From positions 1-29,960 of the forward strand of contig JBIOYB010000549.1 of NCBI GenBank assembly GCA_044869915.1: a stretch of DNA of 29,960 nucleotides, given 5' to 3'. Positions 1-8,997 of the stretch are shown piece by piece. A program made the translations under genes and the position numbers. This DNA comes from Allorhizocola sp044869915. Its GTDB lineage: Bacteria > Actinomycetota > Actinomycetes > Mycobacteriales > Micromonosporaceae. Each line of letters begins with the position of its first letter. Within the stretch, counting starts at the first letter, position 1. Under the pieces are notes generated by a model, which saw only the letters and a program-made list of their open reading frames with translations, made no database searches and was not told the DNA's origin.

Positions 1-3000
1 AGTTGTAGTCGCGGGCGTCGTTTTCGTCGAACCCGTAGAAGCCGAACTCCGCGTCCTGCATGTCGTCGTGCACCAGGCGCACCTCGCCACCGGACAGCGC
101 GCGGCTGCTGTACACCCGGACGTCATCGATGGCCCCCGGGAAGAATCCGACATTATTCCCGTTCCAGCGCCCACGGCCGATCGACAACGACCCGGCCGAC
201 GACTGCACCGTCACCCCGGCCTTGGCCACCGACAGCACCCCGTTGACATACAGGCGCAACTGTTTGAGACCGAAATGGTACGTGACCGCCAAATGGATCC
301 AGTTATGCAGGCGCACGCTCTCCGTGGACAGCAACACCGTCCTGGTGGGACCGATCGAGTCGGACTCCGGCACGACCACGGCCCACTTCTTCGAAGCGGC
401 GTCGAACCGCACCTCGAACACGCTGACATTGACGCCGTCCTGACCCAGCACGGTGCGGTCCGCATTGTCGTTGGTCAGGTAGGCCCACGCCGACGCCGAA
501 AAGCTGTGGGGCGCGCCGGTCTCCAGCACCGGCCCGGCGGTCTCGGCAAAACCCGAGGTGCCGTCGAACAGGGCGGCGCCGGCGGAGCGGCCACCGATCC
601 AGGTCATGCCGCCCTTGAGGGTCGCGGTCCGGTTGCGGCCGCTGGAGTCGGCGATGGTCGTGCCCGTCCCCTCGTCGAATTTCCAATAACCGGCATCGGC
701 CACCGGCAGCTGCGCCGAAGGGTTCTCGGCCGGGAAGGAGTTGTACAGATCGGCGAGCCGCTTGTTGTCCAGGGCGCCGCTGTAGAGCCGGACATCGTCG
801 ACGTCGCCGGACCACGTGCGGCCCATGACCACGCCACCGCTTGAGTTCCACGCCGTGTTGAGCGTGCCCTCATCGTGGCGCACCGCGTCGACATAGAGCA
901 CCACCACCTTCGTGGCCGGGTCGTAGACGCCGGCCAAATGCACCCAGGCGCCGACCTCCTCCAGCCGGGTGGCCAGCGACGCCTTCGTCACCCTGCCGTC
1001 GGGCTCCGGCATCTCGAAATACCATGCGCCCCATTGCAACTGGTCGTTGTCCTTGACGTGGCCCAGGCTCAGCTTGCCCGGGATGCCCACGGCCTCGGTC
1101 TTGCACACGCACCGGTCCGAGGTGAGCTTGACCCATGCCGCGACCGTGAACGCCTTGTCGGTGCGCACATCCACGGCCGGTGTCGTCACCGCGTCGCCCG
1201 TCCCGTCGAACCGCACGGCGTTGCCCACCCGGCCGACGGTGAACCCGGCGTCACCCGACAGCGTGCCGCCGCGGGCGCCGACCGAGTCGGAGGCGTTGCG
1301 CCCGCTCGGCTCGTCCAGTTTCCATTGGTGCGCAAGCGAAAGGTCGCGCCCGGCCATCACCTTGATCTCGTCGGCGAACAGCGGCCGGGACCACACCGAC
1401 ACGTCGTCGATCGCCCCGGTCACCGATCGTCCGATGTGGAACAGTCCGGCGGGGTGGTCCGACCCGGTCAGGCCTTCACGCGTCGTGGTGAGCACCCCGT
1501 TGACGTACAGCTCGATCCTGCCGCTGGCCGAGTTGTAGGTGCCGGCGAGATGCGTCCACGCTCCTATTTGGACATCTGGCCCGACCACCTGCAGGTGCGG
1601 CAGGTTCAGGCCGAACGCCCATTTGCCCTCCGGCGTGGCCAGCAACTGCAACGAGCTGCCGGACGCCGCGTCCTGGGAGAGCACCAGCTGGGTGCCGCCT
1701 TTGTTGTCCACCCGCGCCCAGGCAGCCACCGAGAAGCTGCGGCTGGAGGTCACGGCGTGATCGGTGCTCACGTAGTTGGCGCCGTTGAGCTGCAGGGCCA
1801 GATCATTGGGCTCGGGCAGGGTGGACTGCCCGCCGGTGTAGTCCACAGGGTGGCCGGTGTCGCGCCCGTTGAGCCGGCTCGGCACCGCGCTCAGGTTGCT
1901 GTCGAACGCCCACCGTCCCACCGCGACCGCGTCGCGGCTCACCAGCCCCTGCAACTCCTCCACCGCGAGCGCCCGGCTGTAGGCGCGAAGCTCGTCCACC
2001 GTGCCGCTCCACGGGTTGACCGGGTTGCCTTCCCAGCGGCCGCCGCCGACGCGCAGCGGGCCGGTGGCGTGGAACCCGCTGGTGCGCGGCGCCGTGCCCA
2101 CCAGCCATCCGTCGACGTAGAGGCGGATCTGCTGCAGCGGTGCGTCGTAGACCGCCGCGACGTGCGCGGTCTGGCCGACCCTGGCCGAGTTGGCTCCGCT
2201 GTGGGCAATCGCGTCCGGCGGCCGGGGGGTGGTCCGGTCCGCAGACGGGACGTGGAACTCCCACCGGCCCCCGTCCTGGTTGCGGTAGCCCAGGAAAAAT
2301 CCACTGTGGACGGTGCCGTCCTGCGAGACCGCCGTCCTGGCCTGGTTTGCCACGGCTTCGGCGTCCACCGTGAGCCACGCGGTGACCGTGAAGCTCTGGT
2401 CCGTGCGGATCACGGGCGCACCCATGGACACCTGGCCGGCCCCGCCGAGCTTCACCGCGCCGTTGACCTGACCGGTGACGAACTTCGCGTCGCCGCTCAG
2501 GACACCGGCCGCCCCGCCGGGCACGGCGTTGACCGCCGTCGTGCTCCCCTGCTCGTCGTCGAACTTCCAGTAACCGAGCTGGACGTTGTCGTGGCTCACC
2601 TGCGCCTGGACCTCGGCCGCCGAGATCGGCCGATCATAGAGCTTGACCTCGTCGATGGCGCCTGGGAAGGAGTCGTCGATGGCGCGCCCGTTCCCGATGC
2701 GCAACCCTGCGGCCGCGTGCCAGCGGGGGGCCCGATCGACCTCGCCCATGAGCGCACCGTTGACGTACAGGCGCATCCTGCCCGCGTACTTGTCGTAGAC
2801 GCCCGCGAGATGGGTCCACTCCCCGAGCACCACCGGCGCGGTCGAGCGTACGGTGTCGTAGGCGGACGCCGGGATCGCGTCCTCCCGCGGCGCCACGAAA
2901 AGCCAGCGCTGGCTCGAGCCCTCGTATTGCAGCCAGAAACCGGGGATCACGTTGCCGGACTGGCTCACGACCACGCTCGCCCGCTTGTCCAGACGGTCGA

Positions 3001-5266
3001 TCCTCGCCCACGCGGTGACCGAGAAGCTGGCATCCGTGCGCACGGCCGTGTCCGCGGTCAGGTGACCGTCGGTGCCGTTGAGGTTGATGCCCTGGCCGAC
3101 CGCGCCCGGCGCGTAGGTGGCCCCGCCGTTCGGTGTGGCGTCCCGCCACCCCAGGAACGCGGTGTCCTTCGTGCTGCCCTCAAAGGAGTACTGCGCCAGC
3201 GGGCCGTTGCCGGCGCGCACGTATATCCGGTGCCGGGTGATCGGGCCCTCGTGTCCGGCCTTGTCCACGCTGCGCACGAACAGATCCCGTGGCCCGTCGC
3301 CGGGGGGAGTCAACTTCAGGGTCGTCTCGCCGCCGAGCCTGTTGGCCACCGCCTTCGTGCTGGGTGGATCGGTCCAGCCCCACAGGAAGTGGTTGACGTC
3401 ATCGACGCCGTTCGAGGTGAACGTGAAGTCGCCCGGCACCGTCGTGCCGCCGTGCCAACGGTTGTCGTCCGGATAGGTCGGGCTGGACACCAGCGGCGCG
3501 TTCGCCACACTGACCCGGTCGACAATCCACCGGCCCGGACCCTCCTTCCACGGGCCGTCGCCACCGGTGTTGCCGTCGCGGGCCCGCACCCACCAGACGA
3601 GCTCCTGACCATGCCGGTTGGCCTGGTCGAGAGTCTGGCTGTGCCAGTTGCCCGAGCCCAGCCGGGTGTCGGGGCGCAGCTCGGTCTTCTGGACGGGGCT
3701 GCCGTCGGTGGGCATGCCGTACACATCCCAATCGGCGTAGAGCTGATCCCCGTCCGGGTCGTGCAGGTACGCCTGCATGGTCAGCGAGCCCACGCTCGAA
3801 TACGCCTTGCCGCCGCAGTTGTCGCACGGCTGTGGCAAACCCTCGAGGATGCGCGGCTCGTGGGGTTCGTACGGGGTGGCGTTCCATTTCACCCACAGCA
3901 GGGCCGAGTCGGCGTTGTACCGGCGCCACGCGTACTTGTCGCCCTCGTTGTCGGCGATCAGGAAGTAGGTCGTGACGCCGCCCTGATTGACGGCGTTGAA
4001 CGGGGCGAACACCACCTTGTGCTCCCCGCAGCCCGGGACCGAGGCCGCGCCCAGCCGGACACCGTTCGGGCTGCCGACTGTGCCGCCGGCGGGCTGGTTG
4101 TTCCAGTTCGTGCCCCACTCGATGTGCCAGGTGTTGGATTTGTAGAGGACGTGGTTGCGGGCCTGGTTGCAGTCCGGCCCGGCGTTGGTGCGCGCCTCGA
4201 AGCGGGTGTCGAGGATCGTCCGGTTCTCCAGGAAGCTGGTGTCGTACATCCAGTAGTTGCGCACGGTCCCGATGCCGTTGCAGCCGCTCCAGCCGCAGTA
4301 GCCGACCTTCGCCTCGGCACCGTCGAGTTGGGTGCCGTCCCAGTTGGTCGCGTCCGCCTTGCCCGAGAAGACCTTCGTCCAGTGGTGCCGGCCCGCCGTG
4401 TGCTCACTGGGATCGATGACCAGCGGGAATCGGGTTTCAGGAGCCTTCAAGAGCTTTTCATCTGGTACGAGGGAAAGGCTGCCGTCTTCGACAAGCTCCT
4501 TGACCGGCGCCACGGCCGCTTCCTCGCCCGGAGCGTCCATATTGGACGCGGCGTTGTCCCACATCACAGCCGCGGGACCGGTCATGACGACGGTGCCCGC
4601 CGGGTCGCGGATCTCCGTGCCGCCCGCCTCGGTGACCGCGAGGGTCAGCCGCTGCGTGGCCATCCCCAGCCGGATCCGTTGCAGCGCCGGATTTTTCGCG
4701 GCCTCGGCGGTGCGCACGACGAGATGCTTGACGTAGCCGGTGCCGTCGGCGCGCAGCCTCAGATCGACGCCGGGCAGGACATCCCGATAGGTCGCCACCG
4801 ATCCGGCAAGCTCGGGCGCGGGCAGCTCGCCCGGCCAGGTCAGCGCCACCGATCCACCGGCGACACCCAGCCGCACCAGGGGTTGCCTGCCGCCGCCCGA
4901 GAACGCCAGGTCGATCGTTGCCGCGCGTGGCCCGACCGAACCGTCGCCGTGGCGCACCAAGGTCGGGTCGATGTCCACCCACCGGCCGCCCCGCGCCACG
5001 CGCACCGGCTTGACCGCCAGCTCCGCGCTCATCGTGCCGTCGGGGTGCGCCTTGACCAACCGCGTCTCGTTGGTCAGCCCGTTGACGACGACGTCGGTCC
5101 GTTGCCGCCGCGCCGCCTCCAGCGCCTCGGCTCCGCCGTGCGCCTCGGTGATCACGGGCACCGGTCCGCCCTCCGCTGTGGATGGTGCCATTCCCGGCAG
5201 GGCCGGTGTCACCAGAAGCGACACCACCAAGCCCGTTGTCCGCCAAAACCTGCTCGCCGAGCTCAC
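1..5266 (-). CDS. Giant secreted LamG-repeat protein (partial, C-terminus outside window)
   Basis: The frame is open from 5266 to the left edge (1755 codons, no stop seen). The GTG start is preceded by GGGAGGA at 8-9 nt. An N-terminal signal peptide (SRFWRTTGLVVSLLVTPALPG) is followed by a roughly 270-residue region of the kind that opens actinobacterial DNRLRE/RHS-type secreted proteins, then a Cys-containing beta-rich region (about 300-500) and an Ig/FN3-like linker (about 580-680). Five LamG/concanavalin-like modules of about 195-220 residues start near residues 685, 894, 1115, 1310 and 1524, each opening with a G/Q-x-W/Y-x-F/L-D type strand and closing with a G-x-[IV]-D-[DE]-[VL] strand. 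A sixth opens at about 1740. LamG folds usually bind carbohydrate or protein ligands, so a cell-surface or extracellular role is inferred. What follows outside the window (more LamG, RHS repeats, a toxin tip) cannot be told. Confidence 0.9.
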   Translation of the reverse strand, partial: MSSASRFWRTTGLVVSLLVTPALPGMAPSTAEGGPVPVITEAHGGAEALEAARRQRTDVVVNGLTNETRLVKAHPDGTMSAELAVKPVRVARGGRWVDIDPTLVRHGDGSVGPRAATIDLAFSGGGRQPLVRLGVAGGSVALTWPGELPAPELAGSVATYRDVLPGVDLRLRADGTGYVKHLVVRTAEAAKNPALQRIRLGMATQRLTLAVTEAGGTEIRDPAGTVVMTGPAAVMWDNAASNMDAPGEEAAVAPVKELVEDGSLSLVPDEKLLKAPETRFPLVIDPSEHTAGRHHWTKVFSGKADATNWDGTQLDGAEAKVGYCGWSGCNGIGTVRNYWMYDTSFLENRTILDTRFEARTNAGPDCNQARNHVLYKSNTWHIEWGTNWNNQPAGGTVGSPNGVRLGAASVPGCGEHKVVFAPFNAVNQGGVTTYFLIADNEGDKYAWRRYNADSALLWVKWNATPYEPHEPRILEGLPQPCDNCGGKAYSSVGSLTMQAYLHDPDGDQLYADWDVYGMPTDGSPVQKTELRPDTRLGSGNWHSQTLDQANRHGQELVWWVRARDGNTGGDGPWKEGPGRWIVDRVSVANAPLVSSPTYPDDNRWHGGTTVPGDFTFTSNGVDDVNHFLWGWTDPPSTKAVANRLGGETTLKLTPPGDGPRDLFVRSVDKAGHEGPITRHRIYVRAGNGPLAQYSFEGSTKDTAFLGWRDATPNGGATYAPGAVGQGINLNGTDGHLTADTAVRTDASFSVTAWARIDRLDKRASVVVSQSGNVIPGFWLQYEGSSQRWLFVAPREDAIPASAYDTVRSTAPVVLGEWTHLAGVYDKYAGRMRLYVNGALMGEVDRAPRWHAAAGLRIGNGRAIDDSFPGAIDEVKLYDRPISAAEVQAQVSHDNVQLGYWKFDDEQGSTTAVNAVPGGAAGVLSGDAKFVTGQVNGAVKLGGAGQVSMGAPVIRTDQSFTVTAWLTVDAEAVANQARTAVSQDGTVHSGFFLGYRNQDGGRWEFHVPSADRTTPRPPDAIAHSGANSARVGQTAHVAAVYDAPLQQIRLYVDGWLVGTAPRTSGFHATGPLRVGGGRWEGNPVNPWSGTVDELRAYSRALAVEELQGLVSRDAVAVGRWAFDSNLSAVPSRLNGRDTGHPVDYTGGQSTLPEPNDLALQLNGANYVSTDHAVTSSRSFSVAAWARVDNKGGTQLVLSQDAASGSSLQLLATPEGKWAFGLNLPHLQVVGPDVQIGAWTHLAGTYNSASGRIELYVNGVLTTTREGLTGSDHPAGLFHIGRSVTGAIDDVSVWSRPLFADEIKVMAGRDLSLAHQWKLDEPSGRNASDSVGARGGTLSGDAGFTVGRVGNAVRFDGTGDAVTTPAVDVRTDKAFTVAAWVKLTSDRCVCKTEAVGIPGKLSLGHVKDNDQLQWGAWYFEMPEPDGRVTKASLATRLEEVGAWVHLAGVYDPATKVVVLYVDAVRHDEGTLNTAWNSSGGVVMGRTWSGDVDDVRLYSGALDNKRLADLYNSFPAENPSAQLPVADAGYWKFDEGTGTTIADSSGRNRTATLKGGMTWIGGRSAGAALFDGTSGFAETAGPVLETGAPHSFSASAWAYLTNDNADRTVLGQDGVNVSVFEVRFDAASKKWAVVVPESDSIGPTRTVLLSTESVRLHNWIHLAVTYHFGLKQLRLYVNGVLSVAKAGVTVQSSAGSLSIGRGRWNGNNVGFFPGAIDDVRVYSSRALSGGEVRLVHDDMQDAEFGFYGFDENDARDYN

Positions 5267-5445
5267 TCGAGGGTCCTCCCGCTTGTCGCCTATGCCGCCC
5301 ACACGGCACGGGCAAGCGTCCAGGACCCCCCTTTCCGATCGCTTTCAGCCGGCGGTCAAACCCACGCCCACCAGGTGAGCTTGCGGTGCCGCTGCCGCTG
5401 CATGCATGCTGGCCAATGCTGGCTGCGGGGCGTCTGGGGGGCGAG
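5267..5445. promoter_or_regulatory. Divergent intergenic region between LamG gene and NRPS operon
   Basis: These 179 bp separate two divergent genes and must hold both promoters. The minus-strand Shine-Dalgarno GGGAGGA (5274-5280) serves the LamG gene. A G-run at 5436-5441 lies 5 nt before the chosen NRPS ATG. A TTGCCC / TAGGCG pair with 17 bp spacing can be read on the minus strand upstream of the LamG gene, but it matches consensus poorly and is not claimed as a promoter. Confidence 0.5.
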
Positions 5446-8400
5446 ATGGGTCAGGACGACGGCACGCTGCCGCTGTCGACGGCGCAGGTCGGCCTGTGGC
5501 TGACCCACCAGCTCGATCCGACTGGCACGGTCGGCAACCTCGCCGAATACCTGGACATCCGTGGCACCGTCGACCCGGCGCTGTGGGCCCAGGCGTTCCA
5601 CACCGCCGTTGCCGAGACCGACGCGTGCCGCATCCGCGTCCTGCCGGACAGTGACCCGCCGGGGCAGCTCATCGCCTCCGCGTCGGCCGGACCACCCCTG
5701 CTTGATGTGTCTTTCGACGCCGCCTTGGCGTGGATGTCGGCCGATCTGGGCCGACCCGTGGACCTTGGCCGAGGCACCACGGGATTCGCCCTGCTGAGGC
5801 TCGCCGAGGATCGGTTCCTTTGGTATCAACGGTTTCATCACATCGCGATCGACTACTACGGCGCCGTGCTGTTCACCCGGCGGCTCGCCGAGATCTACAC
5901 GGCGCTCACGGCCGGTCAGCCAGTAGGACCGGGCACGTTCGGCCGGCTGCGGGAGGTGCTCGACGAGTCGGCGGCATACCGGCGCTCGGCGGAGTTCGCG
6001 GCGGACCGGCTGTTCTGGCATGACGCGCTCGCCTTCCGGCCGATGCCACCGGACCTGCACGGTCGCGCGACCGCGACAGGCGCGAGCCTGCGCCGCACCG
6101 CGTTCCTGCCGGAGCCGTTGCGCGACGCGCTGGACGGTGTGGCCGGCCAGGCCGGCACGTCATGGTCGCGGTTGATCGTCGCGGCTGTCGCGGGCTACCT
6201 GCACCGGATGACCGGCGAGCGGGACATCGTGCTGGGGCTGCCGGTGGCGGCGCGGACCACACCGCTGGCCCGTGGCACGCCGTCGCTGCTGGCAAACGTG
6301 ATACCGGTGCGGCTGGGCGTGCGCCCGTCGACCACCGCCGTCGAGCTGGCCGCGCAGGTGTCGCGCACCGTGCGCGAGGCGTTGGCGCATCAGCGATACC
6401 GATATGAGGACCTGCGCCGAGACTTGGGCGGTGGTCTGTTCGGCTGGACCGTCAACGTGATGGCGTTCGAGGACGACCTCCGGTTTGGCGGGCGCTCCGC
6501 GACCCGGCACAACCTGGCCAACGGGCCCGTCGACGACCTGTCAGTGTTTGTCTTCGCCCGGCCCGGCGGCCGTGGCCTGCAGCTGGACCTCACCGCCAAC
6601 CCGGCGCGCTACCGCGACGACGACCTCGCGGCACACGAACGCGGCCTGGTCGGACTGTTGCGCGCCATGATCGCCGAGCCGCAGCGGCCACTGTCCACAC
6701 TGGACTCGCTGGAGCCGGCGGAGCGGCGCCGGATTCTCCCCCGGTGGGATGCGACCCGCCCGGCACCGGCCACGTTCGCGGAGCTCTTCCGGGCGCAAGC
6801 GGAGCGGACGCCGCAGGCCGTCGCCCTTGTCCATGAGGGCACCACGGTCAGCTACGCGCAGCTCGACGCGCGGGCCGACCAGGAGGCGGATCGCCTGCGC
6901 CGCACCGGGGTGCGTCCGGGTGACCTGGTGCCGCTCCCGTTTGACCGCACCGTCGCCAGTGTCGTCGGGCTGCTCGGCATCCACCGGGCGGGCGCGGCAT
7001 ACCTGCCACTCGACCTGACCTACCCGCAGGAGCGGCTCGACCTGATGCTCCGCGCAAGCGGCGGCAGCGTGGACGGTGCGGCATATGTCATCTACACGTC
7101 GGGCTCGACCGGTGTCCCCAATGGGGTAGTGGTCGGGCATGCCGGCCTGGCGAGCCTCGCCGCGGCCCAGGCGCGGCGGTTCGCCATCGGGCCGGGCAGC
7201 CGGGTCCTGCAGTTCGCCTCGCCGGGATCGGACGCCGCGGTCGCGGAGGTCGTCACCACGCTCGCCTCCGGTGCCGCGCTCGTGCTGGCGCCGGCACACC
7301 GGTTGCTTCCAGGAGCGCCTCTGTCGGAGCTCATCGCCGAGGCCGGCGTCACGCACGTCACGCTTCCGCCGTCCGTGCTCGCCGCGGTGCCGCCGGACGG
7401 GTTGCCGGGCGTGACGACACTTGTGGTGGCCGGTGAGGCGTGCCCGCCCGATCTGGTGCGGCGCTGGGCACCCGGCCGCCGCATGGTCAACGCATACGGG
7501 CCGACCGAGGCGACAGTGTGCGCCACGATGAGCGACCCGCTCACTGCGGATGGGGACGGGGACGCGGACCCGCCGCCGATCGGCCGGCCGCTGCCGGGCA
7601 CGCAGGTGTACATCTTGGACAGTGCGCTTCAGCCGGTGACCGTCGGCGCGGTCGGCGAGCTCTACCTGGCCGGGATCGGCTTGGCACACGGATATCTGGG
7701 CCGGCCGGCACTGACCGCCGCTCGGTTCGTGGCCAACCCGTTCGGCCCGCCCGGCTCGCGCATGTACCGCACCGGAGACCTTGCCCGGTGGCGGCCCGAC
7801 GGGGAGGTCGAGTTCGTCGGCCGGGTCGACGGTCAACTGTCGTTGCGCGGCTTCCGGATCGAGCCGGGTGAGGTGGAGGCCACGCTCCTCGGGCATCCTT
7901 CGGTGACGCGGGCCGCGGTGGCGGTGCACGACGACCGCCTCATCGGATATGTGGTGCCCACCGCCGGCCACACCGTGCGGCCGGTGGTGCTGCGCCGGTT
8001 CGTGGCCGACCGGCTGCCCGGCCACCTCGTCCCGTCCGCGCTCATACCGCTGGACCGATTGCCCATGACGCCAAACGGCAAGCTGGACCGGCGTGCCCTT
8101 CCCCGGCCGGAGGCCCGCTCGACCGGCCGTGCGCCACGCACCGAGCTGGAGTCGTTGCTGTGCCGCCTGTTCGCCGAGGTGCTCGAGCGCGCCGAGGTCC
8201 GCCCGGAGGACGACTTCTTCTCGCTCGGCGGACACTCGCTGCTCGCGCTGCGCCTCGTGCGGCAGCTGCGCGCGATCGTGCCGGTGAACGTGCCGGTGTC
8301 GGTGCTGTTCCGGGCGCCCACGGTCGCCTCGCTGATCGACTGGCTCGCCCTGCCCGAGCCCGGCGAGGATCTGCTGCCGATCCGCTCCGGCACCGGCCCG

Positions 8401-8997
8401 CCGCTGTTCTGCCTACCGCCTGGCACGGGATCCAGCTTGTGCTACACCGGGCTGCGCACGCTGCTGCCCGGTGAGTCGCCTATTTACGGCCTGCAGTCGG
8501 CCGGCACGGAGGCAAGCATCGACGAGCTGGCCAAGGCATATGTCCGGCGGATTCGTGCCGTTGCGCCAACCGGCCCCTACCACCTGCTCGGCTGGTCGTT
8601 CGGCGGGCTGGCGGCGCACGCGACCGCGTGTTTGCTCGCCGATGCCGGGCTGGAGGTCGAGCTGCTCGCGATCCTCGACGCCTACCCGCACGACCCGCGG
8701 GCGGCCTTGCTCAGACCGGGCGACGCAGGCTTGACCGCGGAGACCACCGAGCGGCTCGGACGGCTCACCGCCGGGCACGCGTTCCAGCGATACGAAGGCG
8801 ACCTGTTGTTCTTCACCGCGGCGGCGGGCCGGGCGCCGGGCTGGCCGGCGGCGTCGGCCTGGCGGCCCTACGTGAGCGGGTCGATCGACAACCATGACCT
8901 ACCCTGTGGACACTTCGACATGATGGAGCCGGACGCGCTCGCCACGATCGGTGCTGTGGTGGCCGGACGTCTGGCCGGGAAGGTGGCGAAATGCTGA
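5446..8997 (+). CDS. Single-module NRPS, EntF-like: condensation-adenylation-PCP-thioesterase
   Basis: 1183 residues from ATG 5446, the first start with a G-rich Shine-Dalgarno; the frame is open further upstream, but that would overlap the divergent gene. The condensation domain (about 1-430) has the active site as HHIAIDYYG near residue 130, with Tyr where Gly is usual. The adenylation domain (about 440-885) shows YTSGSTG near 548, NAYGPTE, YRTGD and the A10 lysine in NGKLD near 877. A carrier domain has the LGGHSLL phosphopantetheine serine near 929. The thioesterase (about 970-1183) has GWSFGG near 1049, an Asp in ILDAYP and a His in CGHFD near 1154. Reading the specificity pocket against GrsA by eye gives D-A-A-T-V-A-A-V-C-K, close to Tyr/Phe-type codes. 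The gene probably joins an acyl group to one amino acid and releases it. Its stop overlaps the next start (ATGCTGA). Confidence 0.92.
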   Translation: MGQDDGTLPLSTAQVGLWLTHQLDPTGTVGNLAEYLDIRGTVDPALWAQAFHTAVAETDACRIRVLPDSDPPGQLIASASAGPPLLDVSFDAALAWMSADLGRPVDLGRGTTGFALLRLAEDRFLWYQRFHHIAIDYYGAVLFTRRLAEIYTALTAGQPVGPGTFGRLREVLDESAAYRRSAEFAADRLFWHDALAFRPMPPDLHGRATATGASLRRTAFLPEPLRDALDGVAGQAGTSWSRLIVAAVAGYLHRMTGERDIVLGLPVAARTTPLARGTPSLLANVIPVRLGVRPSTTAVELAAQVSRTVREALAHQRYRYEDLRRDLGGGLFGWTVNVMAFEDDLRFGGRSATRHNLANGPVDDLSVFVFARPGGRGLQLDLTANPARYRDDDLAAHERGLVGLLRAMIAEPQRPLSTLDSLEPAERRRILPRWDATRPAPATFAELFRAQAERTPQAVALVHEGTTVSYAQLDARADQEADRLRRTGVRPGDLVPLPFDRTVASVVGLLGIHRAGAAYLPLDLTYPQERLDLMLRASGGSVDGAAYVIYTSGSTGVPNGVVVGHAGLASLAAAQARRFAIGPGSRVLQFASPGSDAAVAEVVTTLASGAALVLAPAHRLLPGAPLSELIAEAGVTHVTLPPSVLAAVPPDGLPGVTTLVVAGEACPPDLVRRWAPGRRMVNAYGPTEATVCATMSDPLTADGDGDADPPPIGRPLPGTQVYILDSALQPVTVGAVGELYLAGIGLAHGYLGRPALTAARFVANPFGPPGSRMYRTGDLARWRPDGEVEFVGRVDGQLSLRGFRIEPGEVEATLLGHPSVTRAAVAVHDDRLIGYVVPTAGHTVRPVVLRRFVADRLPGHLVPSALIPLDRLPMTPNGKLDRRALPRPEARSTGRAPRTELESLLCRLFAEVLERAEVRPEDDFFSLGGHSLLALRLVRQLRAIVPVNVPVSVLFRAPTVASLIDWLALPEPGEDLLPIRSGTGPPLFCLPPGTGSSLCYTGLRTLLPGESPIYGLQSAGTEASIDELAKAYVRRIRAVAPTGPYHLLGWSFGGLAAHATACLLADAGLEVELLAILDAYPHDPRAALLRPGDAGLTAETTERLGRLTAGHAFQRYEGDLLFFTAAAGRAPGWPAASAWRPYVSGSIDNHDLPCGHFDMMEPDALATIGAVVAGRLAGKVAKC

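Noticed and set aside
5182..5445. Upstream extension of the NRPS frame to ATG 5182
   Set aside because: It would overlap the divergent LamG gene and its signal peptide region, and the added residues do not resemble a condensation domain. ATG 5446 has the better ribosome site.
875..5503. A 1542-codon open frame on the plus strand
   Set aside because: It is antisense to the LamG gene, has Arg/His/Pro/Ala-rich low-complexity composition, no recognisable domain and no Shine-Dalgarno. Long antisense open frames are common in high-GC DNA.
6541..8235. A 564-codon minus-strand open frame opposite the NRPS
   Set aside because: It is a mirror of the adenylation domain coding sequence, with skewed Arg/Ala/Glu composition and no homology that I can see.
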